Assembly (NCBI GenBank): GCA_050305975.1
Contig: JBNLGI010000199.1
Location: 1-13,815, forward strand
Direction: 5' to 3'
DNA length: 13,815 nt
Source of the DNA: Thiodiazotropha sp050305975
Lineage (GTDB): Bacteria > Pseudomonadota > Gammaproteobacteria > Chromatiales > Chromatiaceae
Of this stretch, positions 1 through 6,760 are shown in pieces. Position 1 is the first letter of the stretch. Each line of letters opens with the position of its first letter. The notes below the pieces were generated by a model. The model did no database searches. It saw nothing but the letters and a program-made list of their open reading frames with translations, and was not told the DNA's origin. The translations under genes and the position numbers were made by a program.

Positions 1-1
1 C

Positions 2-649
2 AACCTCGACTCCGCCTATATCCGGCCGATGTGCTTCTACGGTTCCGAGGGTATGGGGCTGCGCGCCGACAACCTGCGTGTCCACTGCATGGTGGCGGCC
101 TGGGAGTGGGGCGCCTACCTGGGGGCGGAGAACATGGAGAAGGGGATCCGCATCCGCGTCTCCTCCTTCACCCGCCACCACGTCAACATCACCATGTGCC
201 GGGCCAAGGCCAACGGCAACTACATGAACTCCATGCTGGCGCTGCAGGAGGCCCTGCACGACGGCTACGACGAGGCCCTGCTGCTGGATGCCGAGGGCTA
301 TGTCATGGAGGGCTCGGGGGAGAACATCTTCATCGTCCGTGACGGCGTCATCTACACCCCCGATCTGACTTCCGCCCTCGACGGCATCACCCGCAAGACG
401 GTGATCGAACTGGCCGGGGAGATGGGCTACGAGGTGGTGGAAAAACGCATCACCCGCGACGAGGTCTACATCGCCGACGAGGCCTTCTTTACCGGCACTG
501 CGGCGGAAGTGACGCCGATCCGCGAGGTCGACAACCGGCCCATCGGCAACGGCGCCCGCGGTCCGATCACCGAAAAGCTGCAGAAGACCTATTTCGATCT
601 GGTGCATGGCCGGCTCGACAGCCATCAGGATTGGCTGGCGCTGGTTTGA
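2..649 (+). CDS. ilvE: Branched-chain amino acid aminotransferase, C-terminal part (5' end outside window)
   Basis: PLP-dependent fold-type IV aminotransferase of the cytosol. It catalyses the last step of valine, leucine and isoleucine synthesis, transferring an amino group from glutamate to the branched 2-oxo acids. The open frame runs in from the left edge, so 215 residues are visible; E. coli IlvE has about 309, so roughly the first 90 are missing. Recognisable family blocks in order are SAYIRPMCFYG at the left edge, WEWGAYLGAE, the PLP-lysine segment AKANGNY (lysine codon 206-208), EGSGENIF, and FFTGTAAEVTPI near the C-terminus. The stop at 647-649 lies 12 bases before the zinc-finger gene, which suggests co-transcription. 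No damage is visible. The family call is firm. A D-amino-acid or aminodeoxychorismate-lyase relative is unlikely given the close match to IlvE blocks. Confidence 0.95.
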   Translation, partial: NLDSAYIRPMCFYGSEGMGLRADNLRVHCMVAAWEWGAYLGAENMEKGIRIRVSSFTRHHVNITMCRAKANGNYMNSMLALQEALHDGYDEALLLDAEGYVMEGSGENIFIVRDGVIYTPDLTSALDGITRKTVIELAGEMGYEVVEKRITRDEVYIADEAFFTGTAAEVTPIREVDNRPIGNGARGPITEKLQKTYFDLVHGRLDSHQDWLALV

Positions 650-661
650 GGAGAGACGAGC

Positions 662-850
662 ATGAATCAGGCTGAACAGCAAACCCCGCAACGGGAAGCC
701 ATCAAAGTCACCCGCAACGACCTGCCGCTGAGCTGCCCGCGACCGGGCGACGCCGTGGCTGGGCTGCACCCCCGCGTCTACCTGCCGATCGAAAAGAGCG
801 GCAGCGCCACCTGTCCCTACTGCGGGGCCCGCTACCAGCTCTCCGACTGA
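662..850 (+). CDS. Small CHCC-type zinc-finger protein
   Basis: This 62-residue protein carries the short CHCC zinc-finger domain related to the mitochondrial complex I accessory subunit NDUFS6. The likely zinc ligands are Cys25, His36, Cys51 and Cys54, within LPLSCPRPGD, LHPRVYLPIE and CPYCGARY. About 20 polar N-terminal residues precede the domain. A GAGGAG ribosome binding site at 648-653 overlaps the ilvE stop codon and lies 8 bases before the ATG, supporting this start and translation linked to ilvE. Bacterial members are usually annotated only as zinc-finger domain-containing proteins, and their role is not established. Position between ilvE and heptosyltransferase genes is a recurring arrangement and does not by itself imply a part in LPS synthesis. 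The domain call is confident; the function is unknown. Confidence 0.88.
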   Translation: MNQAEQQTPQREAIKVTRNDLPLSCPRPGDAVAGLHPRVYLPIEKSGSATCPYCGARYQLSD

Positions 851-916
851 CCCCCAGCGGCATCGACTCCAGGGCCGGTTGACAGGATGCGGTTACCCAG
901 TGACGGCGATCCGGCG

Positions 917-1927
917 ATGCGCATCCTGATCGTCGGTCCCTCCTGGGCCGGTGACATGGTGATGGCGCAGGTCCTGTTCAAGGCCCTCAAGCGGCGTCAC
1001 CCTGATGTGGTCATCGATGTCTTAGCGCCGGCCTGGAGCCGCCCTCTGCTGCAGCATATGCCGGAGGTGCACGGCATCATCGACCTGCCCCTGGGGCACG
1101 GCGAGCTGGGGCTGGGCAAGCGCTGGCGGCTCGGTCGCAGCTTGAAGCAGCGGGGCTACGACCAGGCGATCCTGCTCCCCAACTCCCTGAAATCCGCATT
1201 CATCCCCCTGTTTGCCGGCATCCCGAGGCGCACCGGCTGGGTCGGCGAGAGTCGATACGGTCTGCTCAACGACATCCGACGCCTGGACAAGCAGCGCCTG
1301 CCGATGATGGTGCAGCGCTTCGTGGCGCTGGCGGCGCCCGCCGAGGCCGACGAGCTGCCCGCCATCGAGGCGCCGAGTCTGCAGGTGGATGCGGACGAGG
1401 TGGCGCAGGCGCTCCAGGCACTGGGGCTCGGCGACGAGACCGGCAGCTTGCTGGCGCTCTGCCCCGGCGCCGAGTTCGGTCCCGCCAAACGCTGGCCGTC
1501 AGCGGCTTATGCCGAGCTGGCGCGACACTACCTGGAACGGGGCTGGCGGGTCTGGCTGTTCGGCTCCGCCAAGGACGCGGAGGTCTGTCGCGAAATCAAC
1601 CGGCTGAGCGCAGACCGCTGCGCCGATCTGAGTGGACGCACCACGCTGGCCCAGGCCGTGGCCCTGCTTGCTCTGGCCGACGGGGTGGTCAGCAACGACT
1701 CGGGGTTGATGCATGTGGCGGCGGCCCTGCAGCGGTCGCTGGTGGCGGTCTACGGCTCCACCGATCCCGGCTTCACCCCGCCCCTCAACCGCAATTCGCG
1801 TATCGTGCGGCTCGGCCTCGAGTGCAGCCCCTGTTTCAAGCGGGAGTGCCCCCTGGGTCATCTCGACTGTCTGAACCGGCTGCCGGCCTCGCAGGTCGTC
1901 GCCGCACTGGAGGAGTTGCTGGCATGA
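917..1927 (+). CDS. waaF: ADP-heptose:LPS heptosyltransferase II (WaaF)
   Basis: Cytosolic-face GT9 enzyme that transfers the second L-glycero-D-manno-heptose to heptose I of the LPS inner core. It is 336 residues from the ATG at 917. An in-frame ATG at 887 would add 10 residues, but family members begin at MRILIVGPSWAGDM, so 917 is preferred; neither start has a strong ribosome binding site. Visible blocks are GPSWAGDMVMAQ (residues 7-18, with the probable catalytic Asp13), LAPAW (36-40), LPNSLKSAF (88-95), RTGWVGESRYGLLND (105-119), CPGAEFGPAKRW (182-193), FGSAKD (215-220) and the donor-binding NDSGLMHVAAAL (260-271). A four-cysteine C-terminus (Cys303, 306, 311, 318) is typical of this subfamily. 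The stop overlaps the waaC start as ATGA, so the pair is probably translationally coupled. Confidence 0.96.
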   Translation: MRILIVGPSWAGDMVMAQVLFKALKRRHPDVVIDVLAPAWSRPLLQHMPEVHGIIDLPLGHGELGLGKRWRLGRSLKQRGYDQAILLPNSLKSAFIPLFAGIPRRTGWVGESRYGLLNDIRRLDKQRLPMMVQRFVALAAPAEADELPAIEAPSLQVDADEVAQALQALGLGDETGSLLALCPGAEFGPAKRWPSAAYAELARHYLERGWRVWLFGSAKDAEVCREINRLSADRCADLSGRTTLAQAVALLALADGVVSNDSGLMHVAAALQRSLVAVYGSTDPGFTPPLNRNSRIVRLGLECSPCFKRECPLGHLDCLNRLPASQVVAALEELLA

Positions 1928-2949
1928 GGGTGCTGCTCATCAAGACCTCCTCCCTGGGCGATGTCATCCACACCCTGCCGGCGGTGACCGATGCCGCTGC
2001 CCGGATACCCGGCCTCCGCTTCGACTGGGTGGTGGAGGAGAGCTTCGCCGAGATACCGGCCTGGCATCCGGCCGTCGAGCGGGTGATTCCCGTAGCCCTG
2101 CGCCGCTGGCGCAAACATCCCTGGCGGGCCTGGCGCAGCGGCGAATGGTCGGCCTTCCGGCTGGCCTTGTCGCAGCATCGTTACGATCGGGTCATCGACG
2201 CCCAGGGTCTGCTCAAGAGCGTCTTCATCACCCGCCTCGCCGATGGCCCCAGCTACGGGCTGGACCGGCTGTCGGCGCGGGAACCGCTGGCGTCCCGTTT
2301 TTATGACCATCCCCTGCCGGTGGCCAAAGGCCGGCACGCCATCGAGCGCACCCGATCGTTGTTCGCCCAGGCGCTGGAATACGAACCGGAGAAGGCGTCG
2401 TTGAGCTACGGTGTGGATACCGCGCGTCTGCCGGCAACGCCTTACCCTGCCCCCTATCTGGTGTTTCTGCATGGAACCACCTGGCTCAGCAAACACTATC
2501 CGGAGAGTCATTGGCAGCGCCTGGCGGAGCTGGCGGGCGATGCGGGTTACCGGGTGCTGCTGCCCTGGGGCAACCCGGAGGAGCGGCGGCGGGCGCAGCG
2601 GCTGGCCGCGACCCGGGGTACGGAGGTGCTACCGGCACTCGAGCTGAGCCGGCTCGCCGGTGTGCTGGCCGGTGCCACGGGGGTGATCGGCGTGGATACG
2701 GGGCTGGCTCATCTGGCTTCGGCGCTGGAGCGCCCCGGGGTCTTTCTCTATGGACCGACCGATGTGGCCCTCACCGGGGTGGCCGGGGCCGCGCAGCGGA
2801 TCGTACAGGCCGATCTGGAGTGTGTGCCTTGTCTCAAACGGCGTTGTGCCCGCCCCGAGGCGGCTGCTGGCGAGCCCGTCTGTCTGCAACGGCTCGATGC
2901 GGAGGCGGTTTTCAGTACACTCCAGGAGCTCATCAGGCCGGTTGAATGA
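1924..2949 (+). CDS. waaC: ADP-heptose:LPS heptosyltransferase I (WaaC)
   Basis: GT9 enzyme that adds the first heptose to Kdo2-lipid A, the step before WaaF. The start is the ATG inside the ATGA overlap with waaF, where MRVLLIKTSSLGDVIHTLPA matches the WaaC N-terminus; longer in-frame extensions would lie wholly inside waaF. It has 341 residues, slightly longer than E. coli WaaC (about 319). Asp13 in LGDVIH corresponds to the catalytic base, Lys190 in TTWLSKHYPE to the conserved lysine of the active site, and GVDTGLAHL (256-264, Asp258 and His263) to the ADP-heptose site. DAQGLLKS (92-99) and the sugar-loop tryptophans of residues 62-75 also fit. The C-terminus carries four cysteines (300, 303, 308, 320), as in WaaF. 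It ends 30 bases before the 3' end of a convergent gene, and no clear terminator is visible in that gap. Confidence 0.95.
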   Translation: MRVLLIKTSSLGDVIHTLPAVTDAAARIPGLRFDWVVEESFAEIPAWHPAVERVIPVALRRWRKHPWRAWRSGEWSAFRLALSQHRYDRVIDAQGLLKSVFITRLADGPSYGLDRLSAREPLASRFYDHPLPVAKGRHAIERTRSLFAQALEYEPEKASLSYGVDTARLPATPYPAPYLVFLHGTTWLSKHYPESHWQRLAELAGDAGYRVLLPWGNPEERRRAQRLAATRGTEVLPALELSRLAGVLAGATGVIGVDTGLAHLASALERPGVFLYGPTDVALTGVAGAAQRIVQADLECVPCLKRRCARPEAAAGEPVCLQRLDAEAVFSTLQELIRPVE

Positions 2950-2979
2950 AGCGGCCGGCCGATGTGTGGTGCCTGAGTC

Positions 2980-4119
2980 TCACTTGTACTCGAGCGCTTG
3001 ACGGAAGATGCGATCCACCCGTTCCGCGAAGGCCCCCATGGAAAACCGCTCGAGGTGATCCCGGGCTGTACGGGGATCGAGCCGCTCCTCTGATTGGATC
3101 AGTCGGGAGATCAGGGCCTTGAAATCCGCCCCGCCGTCCTCCCGCGGGTCGGTGTAGAACCAACCCGTTTGACCCGGTACGACCGTCTCCCTGAAGGGGC
3201 CGCCATCCACCGCCAGTATCGGTGTACCACAAGCCTCCGCCTCCAGCACATTGAGCCCCAGCGCCTCCCGCTCAGGCAGCCCGGTCATCAGGTAGTCGAG
3301 GCGGGGGTAGACGGCCGCCACCTGCTGCTGGTGGCCCCACCAGCGGGTCTGTGCGGCAATCGGTTTCAGGGCCCTGCGCAGATCGCGCACCGAGGCGTAG
3401 CCGCCGGCGCCGAAGATCTCCAGCTGGAGCTGTGGGAATTCGGCGATGCTGGGCGCCAGCAGGGTGAAGAGTTTGTCGAACTGTTTGATGGTGGTGATGC
3501 GCGAAACGATCCCCAGGGTGATGCCCGCTCTCGGCACGTAGCCTACCTGTGGCCGTAGTGCCTGGTAGATGGGGTAGAGCCAGGAGAGCAGCCGGTCGCG
3601 GCCCTTGCGCAGATCCCAATCGTAGCGGGAGGTGCGAACCAGCGGCAGCTTGTCGGAGGGTTGACCGCCGCGCAGGTCGGCCACGCCGTAAAGCGGCTCC
3701 GGGTGGACCCGTGAGACCTGTTTCTGATGCAAGGTGTCGATCACATAGCGTGAGACGCCGAAAACGCGATGCAGTCCGGCAAAACCCTCGACGCTTCGGT
3801 TGTGCACCGGCATATGGGCGATGGCGCAGAGCGATCCCCTGTGTTGCAGGGCGTCGTGGATCGCCTTGGGAGGCGGGCCATGTGCGATCAACAGCCTGGG
3901 GGCGCCGGTGTCGCCGATCTGTCCGGGAATCTCGGTGGCGTCGTCGACAAAGTGGATACGGGCGCCTTTCAGGTCGAGGCGGTGCCAGAAATCGGCCGCA
4001 CGATGGGCGTAGAGTTCGACCTCCCAGCCCCGACTGATCAGCGCTTCGCAGAGAAAACGGGTGTAGACCTCGCCACCGCCGAAGTGCTGTTGCAGATTGA
4101 TCTGGATACAGGTAGGCAT
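2980..4119 (-). CDS. GT4-family glycosyltransferase, probable LPS core or surface glycan enzyme
   Basis: Retaining GT-B glycosyltransferase of 379 residues, likely acting at the cytosolic face of the inner membrane; the sugars it uses cannot be read from sequence. The ATG at 4119 is chosen because MPTCIQINLQQHFGGGEVYTRFL begins with the expected first beta strand and glycine-rich loop. An upstream in-frame ATG at 4194 would add 25 residues of unconserved sequence and would cross the likely promoter. The C-terminal donor domain begins near residue 200 (ITLGIVSRITTIKQFDKL), and the EX7E motif is present as Glu285 and Glu293 in EREALGLNVLEAEACGTP. The gene stands alone against the direction of its neighbours, between waaC and the WaaE-like gene. 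The tail (DHLERFSMGAFAERVDRIF) is normal, so the gene looks intact. Confidence 0.87.
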   Translation of the reverse strand: MPTCIQINLQQHFGGGEVYTRFLCEALISRGWEVELYAHRAADFWHRLDLKGARIHFVDDATEIPGQIGDTGAPRLLIAHGPPPKAIHDALQHRGSLCAIAHMPVHNRSVEGFAGLHRVFGVSRYVIDTLHQKQVSRVHPEPLYGVADLRGGQPSDKLPLVRTSRYDWDLRKGRDRLLSWLYPIYQALRPQVGYVPRAGITLGIVSRITTIKQFDKLFTLLAPSIAEFPQLQLEIFGAGGYASVRDLRRALKPIAAQTRWWGHQQQVAAVYPRLDYLMTGLPEREALGLNVLEAEACGTPILAVDGGPFRETVVPGQTGWFYTDPREDGGADFKALISRLIQSEERLDPRTARDHLERFSMGAFAERVDRIFRQALEYK

Positions 4120-4157
4120 CGGGCGAGGATTGTCCCTGAAGTGATGGCTTGGCGGGC

Positions 4158-4187
4158 ACTCTATCGATCGGCTTCCGCCACTGTCAA
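4158..4187 (-). promoter_or_regulatory. Candidate sigma-70 type promoter for the minus-strand GT4 gene
   Basis: On the minus strand, an exact TTGACA (plus-strand 4182-4187) is followed after 18 bases by TAGAGT (4158-4163), which matches TATAAT at four of six positions. The -10 element lies about 40 bases upstream of the chosen ATG at 4119. It falls in the 160-base gap between two divergent genes, where a promoter is expected. No equally good match was found for the plus-strand gene that starts at 4280. This is a pattern match by eye. Confidence 0.45.
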
Positions 4188-4279
4188 CCGGCACCTGGCG
4201 GGTAGAGGTCCCGACCCCACAGCGAGGCTGAGCGATGGTATCATGCCTCGTCTGAATCCCGTGGACCCGACGTCAAGCC

Positions 4280-5050
4280 ATGACCACCCCGCAACTCAGT
4301 GCCGTCATCATCGCATACAACGAGGCTGAGAGAATCGGCGACTGCCTGCGCAGCCTCGCCTTTTGCGATGAGATTCTGGTGGTGGACTCCGGCAGTGACG
4401 ACGGCACCCCTGAACTCTGCCGGGCTGCCGGGGCCCGGGTGGTGGAGCAGACCTGGCTGGGCTACGGGCGGCAGAAACGCTTCGCGGTGGCGCAAGCGAT
4501 GCATGACTGGGTGCTCTGTGTCGATGCGGACGAGCGGATCACACCGCCACTGGCCGACTCCATTGCGCGCACCCTGCGGCAACCGGACTGCAAGGCCTAT
4601 GAGATGCCGCGCTGCAACCGTTTCCTGGGGCGCTGGCTGCGACATGGGGAGGGCTATCCCGACCTCTCACTGCGGCTGTTCGATCGGCGCTACGCCAACT
4701 GGAGCGAGGACGCGGTGCATGAGCGGGTCGTCTGCGAAACGCAGGTCGGCCGGCTCGAAGGCGATCTGCTTCACGAATCCCAGGAGTCACTCGCCCGCTA
4801 CCTGGAGAAGCAGAACCACTACACCTCGCTGCAGGCGAAAGCGATTGCGGATCGGGGTGGGGCGGCGCCCTACGCCAAGGTGGCGCTGAGTCCGTTGGTA
4901 CGCTTCATCAAGTTCTACCTGTTGCGCCTCGGCTTTCTCGACGGCGTACCGGGATTGGTGCATATCGCGATCGGTTGCATGAACACGATGCTGAAATATG
5001 CCAAGGCGGTCGAGCTGATGACCCACTGCGGGGTGGCGCGTGAGCGTTGA
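4280..5050 (+). CDS. waaE: GT2-family LPS core glucosyltransferase, WaaE/KdtX-like
   Basis: Inverting GT-A enzyme of 256 residues, a normal length for the WaaE/KdtX group. In Klebsiella and relatives WaaE adds beta-1,4-glucose to heptose I of the inner core. Visible features are the N-terminal SAVIIAYNEAERI (7-19), VVDSGSDDGT (34-43) for nucleotide binding, GYGRQKRFA (61-69), the metal-binding DXD motif as Asp82-Ala-Asp84 in WVLCVDADERI, and EDAVHERV (143-150), a likely catalytic acidic region. The C-terminal segment (KFYLLRLGFLDGVPGLVHIA, about 211-230) is amphipathic or hydrophobic and probably touches the membrane. The next gene starts within the last 11 bases of this one. No kdtA (Kdo transferase), a common partner, is in the window. 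The transferred sugar and linkage are inferred from the family only. Confidence 0.85.
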   Translation: MTTPQLSAVIIAYNEAERIGDCLRSLAFCDEILVVDSGSDDGTPELCRAAGARVVEQTWLGYGRQKRFAVAQAMHDWVLCVDADERITPPLADSIARTLRQPDCKAYEMPRCNRFLGRWLRHGEGYPDLSLRLFDRRYANWSEDAVHERVVCETQVGRLEGDLLHESQESLARYLEKQNHYTSLQAKAIADRGGAAPYAKVALSPLVRFIKFYLLRLGFLDGVPGLVHIAIGCMNTMLKYAKAVELMTHCGVARER

Positions 5051-6056
5051 TCACCATCCCGACCACATCCTGGTGATCCGGCGCGACAACATCGGCGACC
5101 TGGTCTGCACCACGCCGCTGCTGACGGCCCTGCGCCAGCGTCATCCGCAGGCCCGCATCAGCGTGCTGGCCAACAGCTACAACGCCGCGGTACTGGAAGG
5201 CAACGACGATATCGATGCCCTCTACACCTATACCAAGCGCAAGCATCGCGGTGATCGCAGCACCCTCGCCATCTACTGGGAGCGTTTCCGCATGTTGAGA
5301 GGCTTGCGGCGTCAGGGGGTCGATCTGGCGATTCTGGCGACACCGGCCACGGATCGCCACGGTTTCAAGCTGGCCCGCCAGGTCGGGGCCAGGAGCATCA
5401 TGGGCGTGGACGATGGCTCCCTCGGACTGGACCATGCCATCTCGCCCACCGCGCTGGTGGGGCTGCATCAGGTGGAGCGTATCTTTCTGCTGGCCGGATT
5501 TCCCAAGCAGACCGAGTGTCCGCTCAAGGTCGTCGTCTCCGAGCAGGAGCGGGCCTGGGCCGCGGCGCGGCTGGCGGCGGCGGGACTGCCTGCCGGAGTC
5601 AGGCCTGTCGGTCTGCACATCAGCGCCCGCAAGCCCTGCAACCGCTGGCCGGTGGAGCATCATCTGGCGCTGATCCGAATGATCCATGCGGAGAGTGGCC
5701 GGCCGGTGGTGCTCTTCTGGAGCCCGGGTTCGGCGGCCGACAAGCGCCACCCCGGGGATGACGAGCTCGCCGAGCGGATCCTGCGCGAGGCGGGGGGAGA
5801 GGGTGCGCTGATCGCCTTCGCCACCGGGGAGCTGCGCCAATTGGTGGCGGGACTGGACCAGCTGGACGCCCTGGTCTGCAGCGACGGCGGGGCCATGCAT
5901 CTGGCGGCTGGACTCGGACGTCCGATCGTCTGCCTGTTCGGCTATGATGGCGGGCGCGAATGGGCGCCCTGGGGCGAGCATCGGCTGCTGCATGCCGAAC
6001 CCCTGGATCAGCTGGATCCCGGGCAGGTCTTTTCCGCCTTGCAGCACTATCTGTAA
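5040..6056 (+). CDS. GT9 (heptosyltransferase-like) LPS core glycosyltransferase
   Basis: GT-B enzyme of the heptosyltransferase family, 338 residues. The start is a GTG overlapping the 3' end of the WaaE-like gene by 11 bases; no other start gives the complete N-terminus ILVIRRDNIGDLVCTTPLL, and a G-rich ribosome binding region lies just upstream. Asp20 in NIGDLV aligns with the family's catalytic aspartate. GLHISARKPCNRWP (191-204) and the donor-site motif CSDGGAMHLAAGLG (280-293, Asp282 and His287) are intact. The C-terminal GREWAPWGEHRLL (305-317) resembles the WaaQ-type ending more than WaaC or WaaF, and it lacks their four-cysteine tail. It probably adds a heptose or another sugar to the core, but acceptor and donor cannot be assigned. 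A decayed copy of its last 96 codons lies at 8091-8381. Confidence 0.87.
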   Translation: MSVDHHPDHILVIRRDNIGDLVCTTPLLTALRQRHPQARISVLANSYNAAVLEGNDDIDALYTYTKRKHRGDRSTLAIYWERFRMLRGLRRQGVDLAILATPATDRHGFKLARQVGARSIMGVDDGSLGLDHAISPTALVGLHQVERIFLLAGFPKQTECPLKVVVSEQERAWAAARLAAAGLPAGVRPVGLHISARKPCNRWPVEHHLALIRMIHAESGRPVVLFWSPGSAADKRHPGDDELAERILREAGGEGALIAFATGELRQLVAGLDQLDALVCSDGGAMHLAAGLGRPIVCLFGYDGGREWAPWGEHRLLHAEPLDQLDPGQVFSALQHYL

Positions 6057-6082
6057 AACCGACCGGAGTACCGGATACAAGC

Positions 6083-6526
6083 ATGCCCTTGAAAATATTG
6101 CATACAGAGTGGCCCGAGGGTGGGGGCGGCCAGGCGATCCGCATCGTCGCCGAATCCTTGGCGCTGATGAAAAAGGGCTACCGGATGCGCATCGCCTGCC
6201 AGCCCGGCAGCGGCATCATGCGGCATGCACAGGAGGCGGGGATCCCCACTGTGGAGATACCCATGCGCAAGGGTTTGAGTCTCGCGGCAGTGCGACGTAC
6301 CATGCGCGCTATCGATGAGTACGGGATCGACATCGTACACGCCCATAGCTCGGAGGATGCCCAGACCCTGGAGGAGATCATTGCCTGGATCCACGACCAT
6401 CCCGCGGAGAGCCGGGATATGGCGGAAAAGGGCTATGCCCACTGTCTGGAGCACTTTACGTTCGAGAAAATGATCGACACCACCGAGGCCGCTTACCGCT
6501 TCGCCCTGTGCAGAAGCGGTAAATGA
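6083..6526 (+). pseudogene. GT4 glycosyltransferase remnant with a large in-frame internal deletion
   Basis: The frame is open for 147 residues, against about 366 for its intact relative at 8398-9498. Residues 1-93 are a normal GT4 N-terminal half (KILHTEWPEGGGGQAIRI through IVHAHSSEDA), and residues about 97-141 match only the extreme C-terminal helices of the family (LEEIIAWIHDHPAESRDMAEKGYA and HFTFEKMIDTTEAAYR). The roughly 220 residues between, holding the donor-binding domain and EX7E motif, are absent, with the join near 6350-6380. It cannot be an active GT4 as it stands. It follows the GT9 gene after 26 bases and was presumably its partner. Because the frame stayed open, a short protein could still be made, but a dead gene is the simpler view. 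Confidence 0.8.
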
Positions 6527-6588
6527 TCCAGTCTCAATGCCAACACAATCACAGACTGCTGCTTTGCATCGGCGGGGCGGTGGGACTG

Positions 6589-6610
6589 CGTCCGAATCGC
6601 TCTTCGGACG
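6589..6610 (+). repeat. Inverted repeat with 8-base-pair perfect stem
   Basis: CGTCCGAA (6589-6596) and TTCGGACG (6603-6610) are perfect inverses around a six-base loop, TCGCTC. Transcribed RNA should fold into a stable hairpin. There is no run of T on either side, so it does not fit a standard intrinsic terminator. It may be a terminator relic, an attenuator or a protein-binding palindrome. Confidence 0.55.
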
Positions 6611-6658
6611 GTGGTACCCTACCGGGTCGGAACTCTACCGGCAGCCAAGGACTCACAA

Positions 6659-6670
6659 AACGGTAGCGAT
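6659..6670 (+). promoter_or_regulatory. Possible ops-like (RfaH recruitment) element
   Basis: The bases at 6661-6668 read CGGTAGCG, identical to the central eight bases of the ops element (GGCGGTAGCGTG) that recruits RfaH to LPS and O-antigen operons in enteric bacteria. The two bases on each side do not match, giving 8 of 12. AGCCAAGG, 14 bases upstream, recalls the AGCCAGGG of JUMPstart sequences, although the spacing differs. The location, about 90 bases before a ligase gene, is right for such an element. Whether this organism has RfaH cannot be seen here. Confidence 0.25.
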
Positions 6671-6760
6671 CATTTCAGCCAGTTGGTAAGCGACTCGGAG
6701 TCCATCGCCGGTGACAAGAATCGAAATGAATGAAGTGGGTGTTTCAGTTCCTAGCCAAGC

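Larger units (their letters stand above)
6527..6760 (+). other. Noncoding leader region before the O-antigen ligase gene
   Basis: These 234 bases separate the truncated GT4 from the ligase gene, the longest noncoding gap in the window. No convincing coding frame, RNA gene or strong promoter is visible. Its G+C is lower than that of the flanking core genes (33 of 60 bases counted at 6661-6720, against 40 of 60 at 1501-1560). It holds a perfect 8-base-pair hairpin, two CTACCGG repeats (6619-6625 and 6635-6641), and a CGGTAG at 6661 that is the inverse of their shared core. It plausibly serves as the ligase gene's promoter and leader region. Confidence 0.5.

Noticed and set aside
887..916. Upstream ATG at 887 as the waaF start
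   Set aside because: It would add ten residues with no family match, and its AGG lies directly against the ATG; the WaaF N-terminus begins at 917.
2950..2979. G+C-rich palindrome between waaC and the convergent GT4 as a terminator
   Set aside because: CGGCCGGCCG is self-complementary, but it leaves no loop of useful size and no T run follows.
4239..4244. TATCAT as a -10 element for the WaaE-like gene
   Set aside because: No recognisable -35 hexamer lies 16-19 bases upstream, and the match on its own is too weak.
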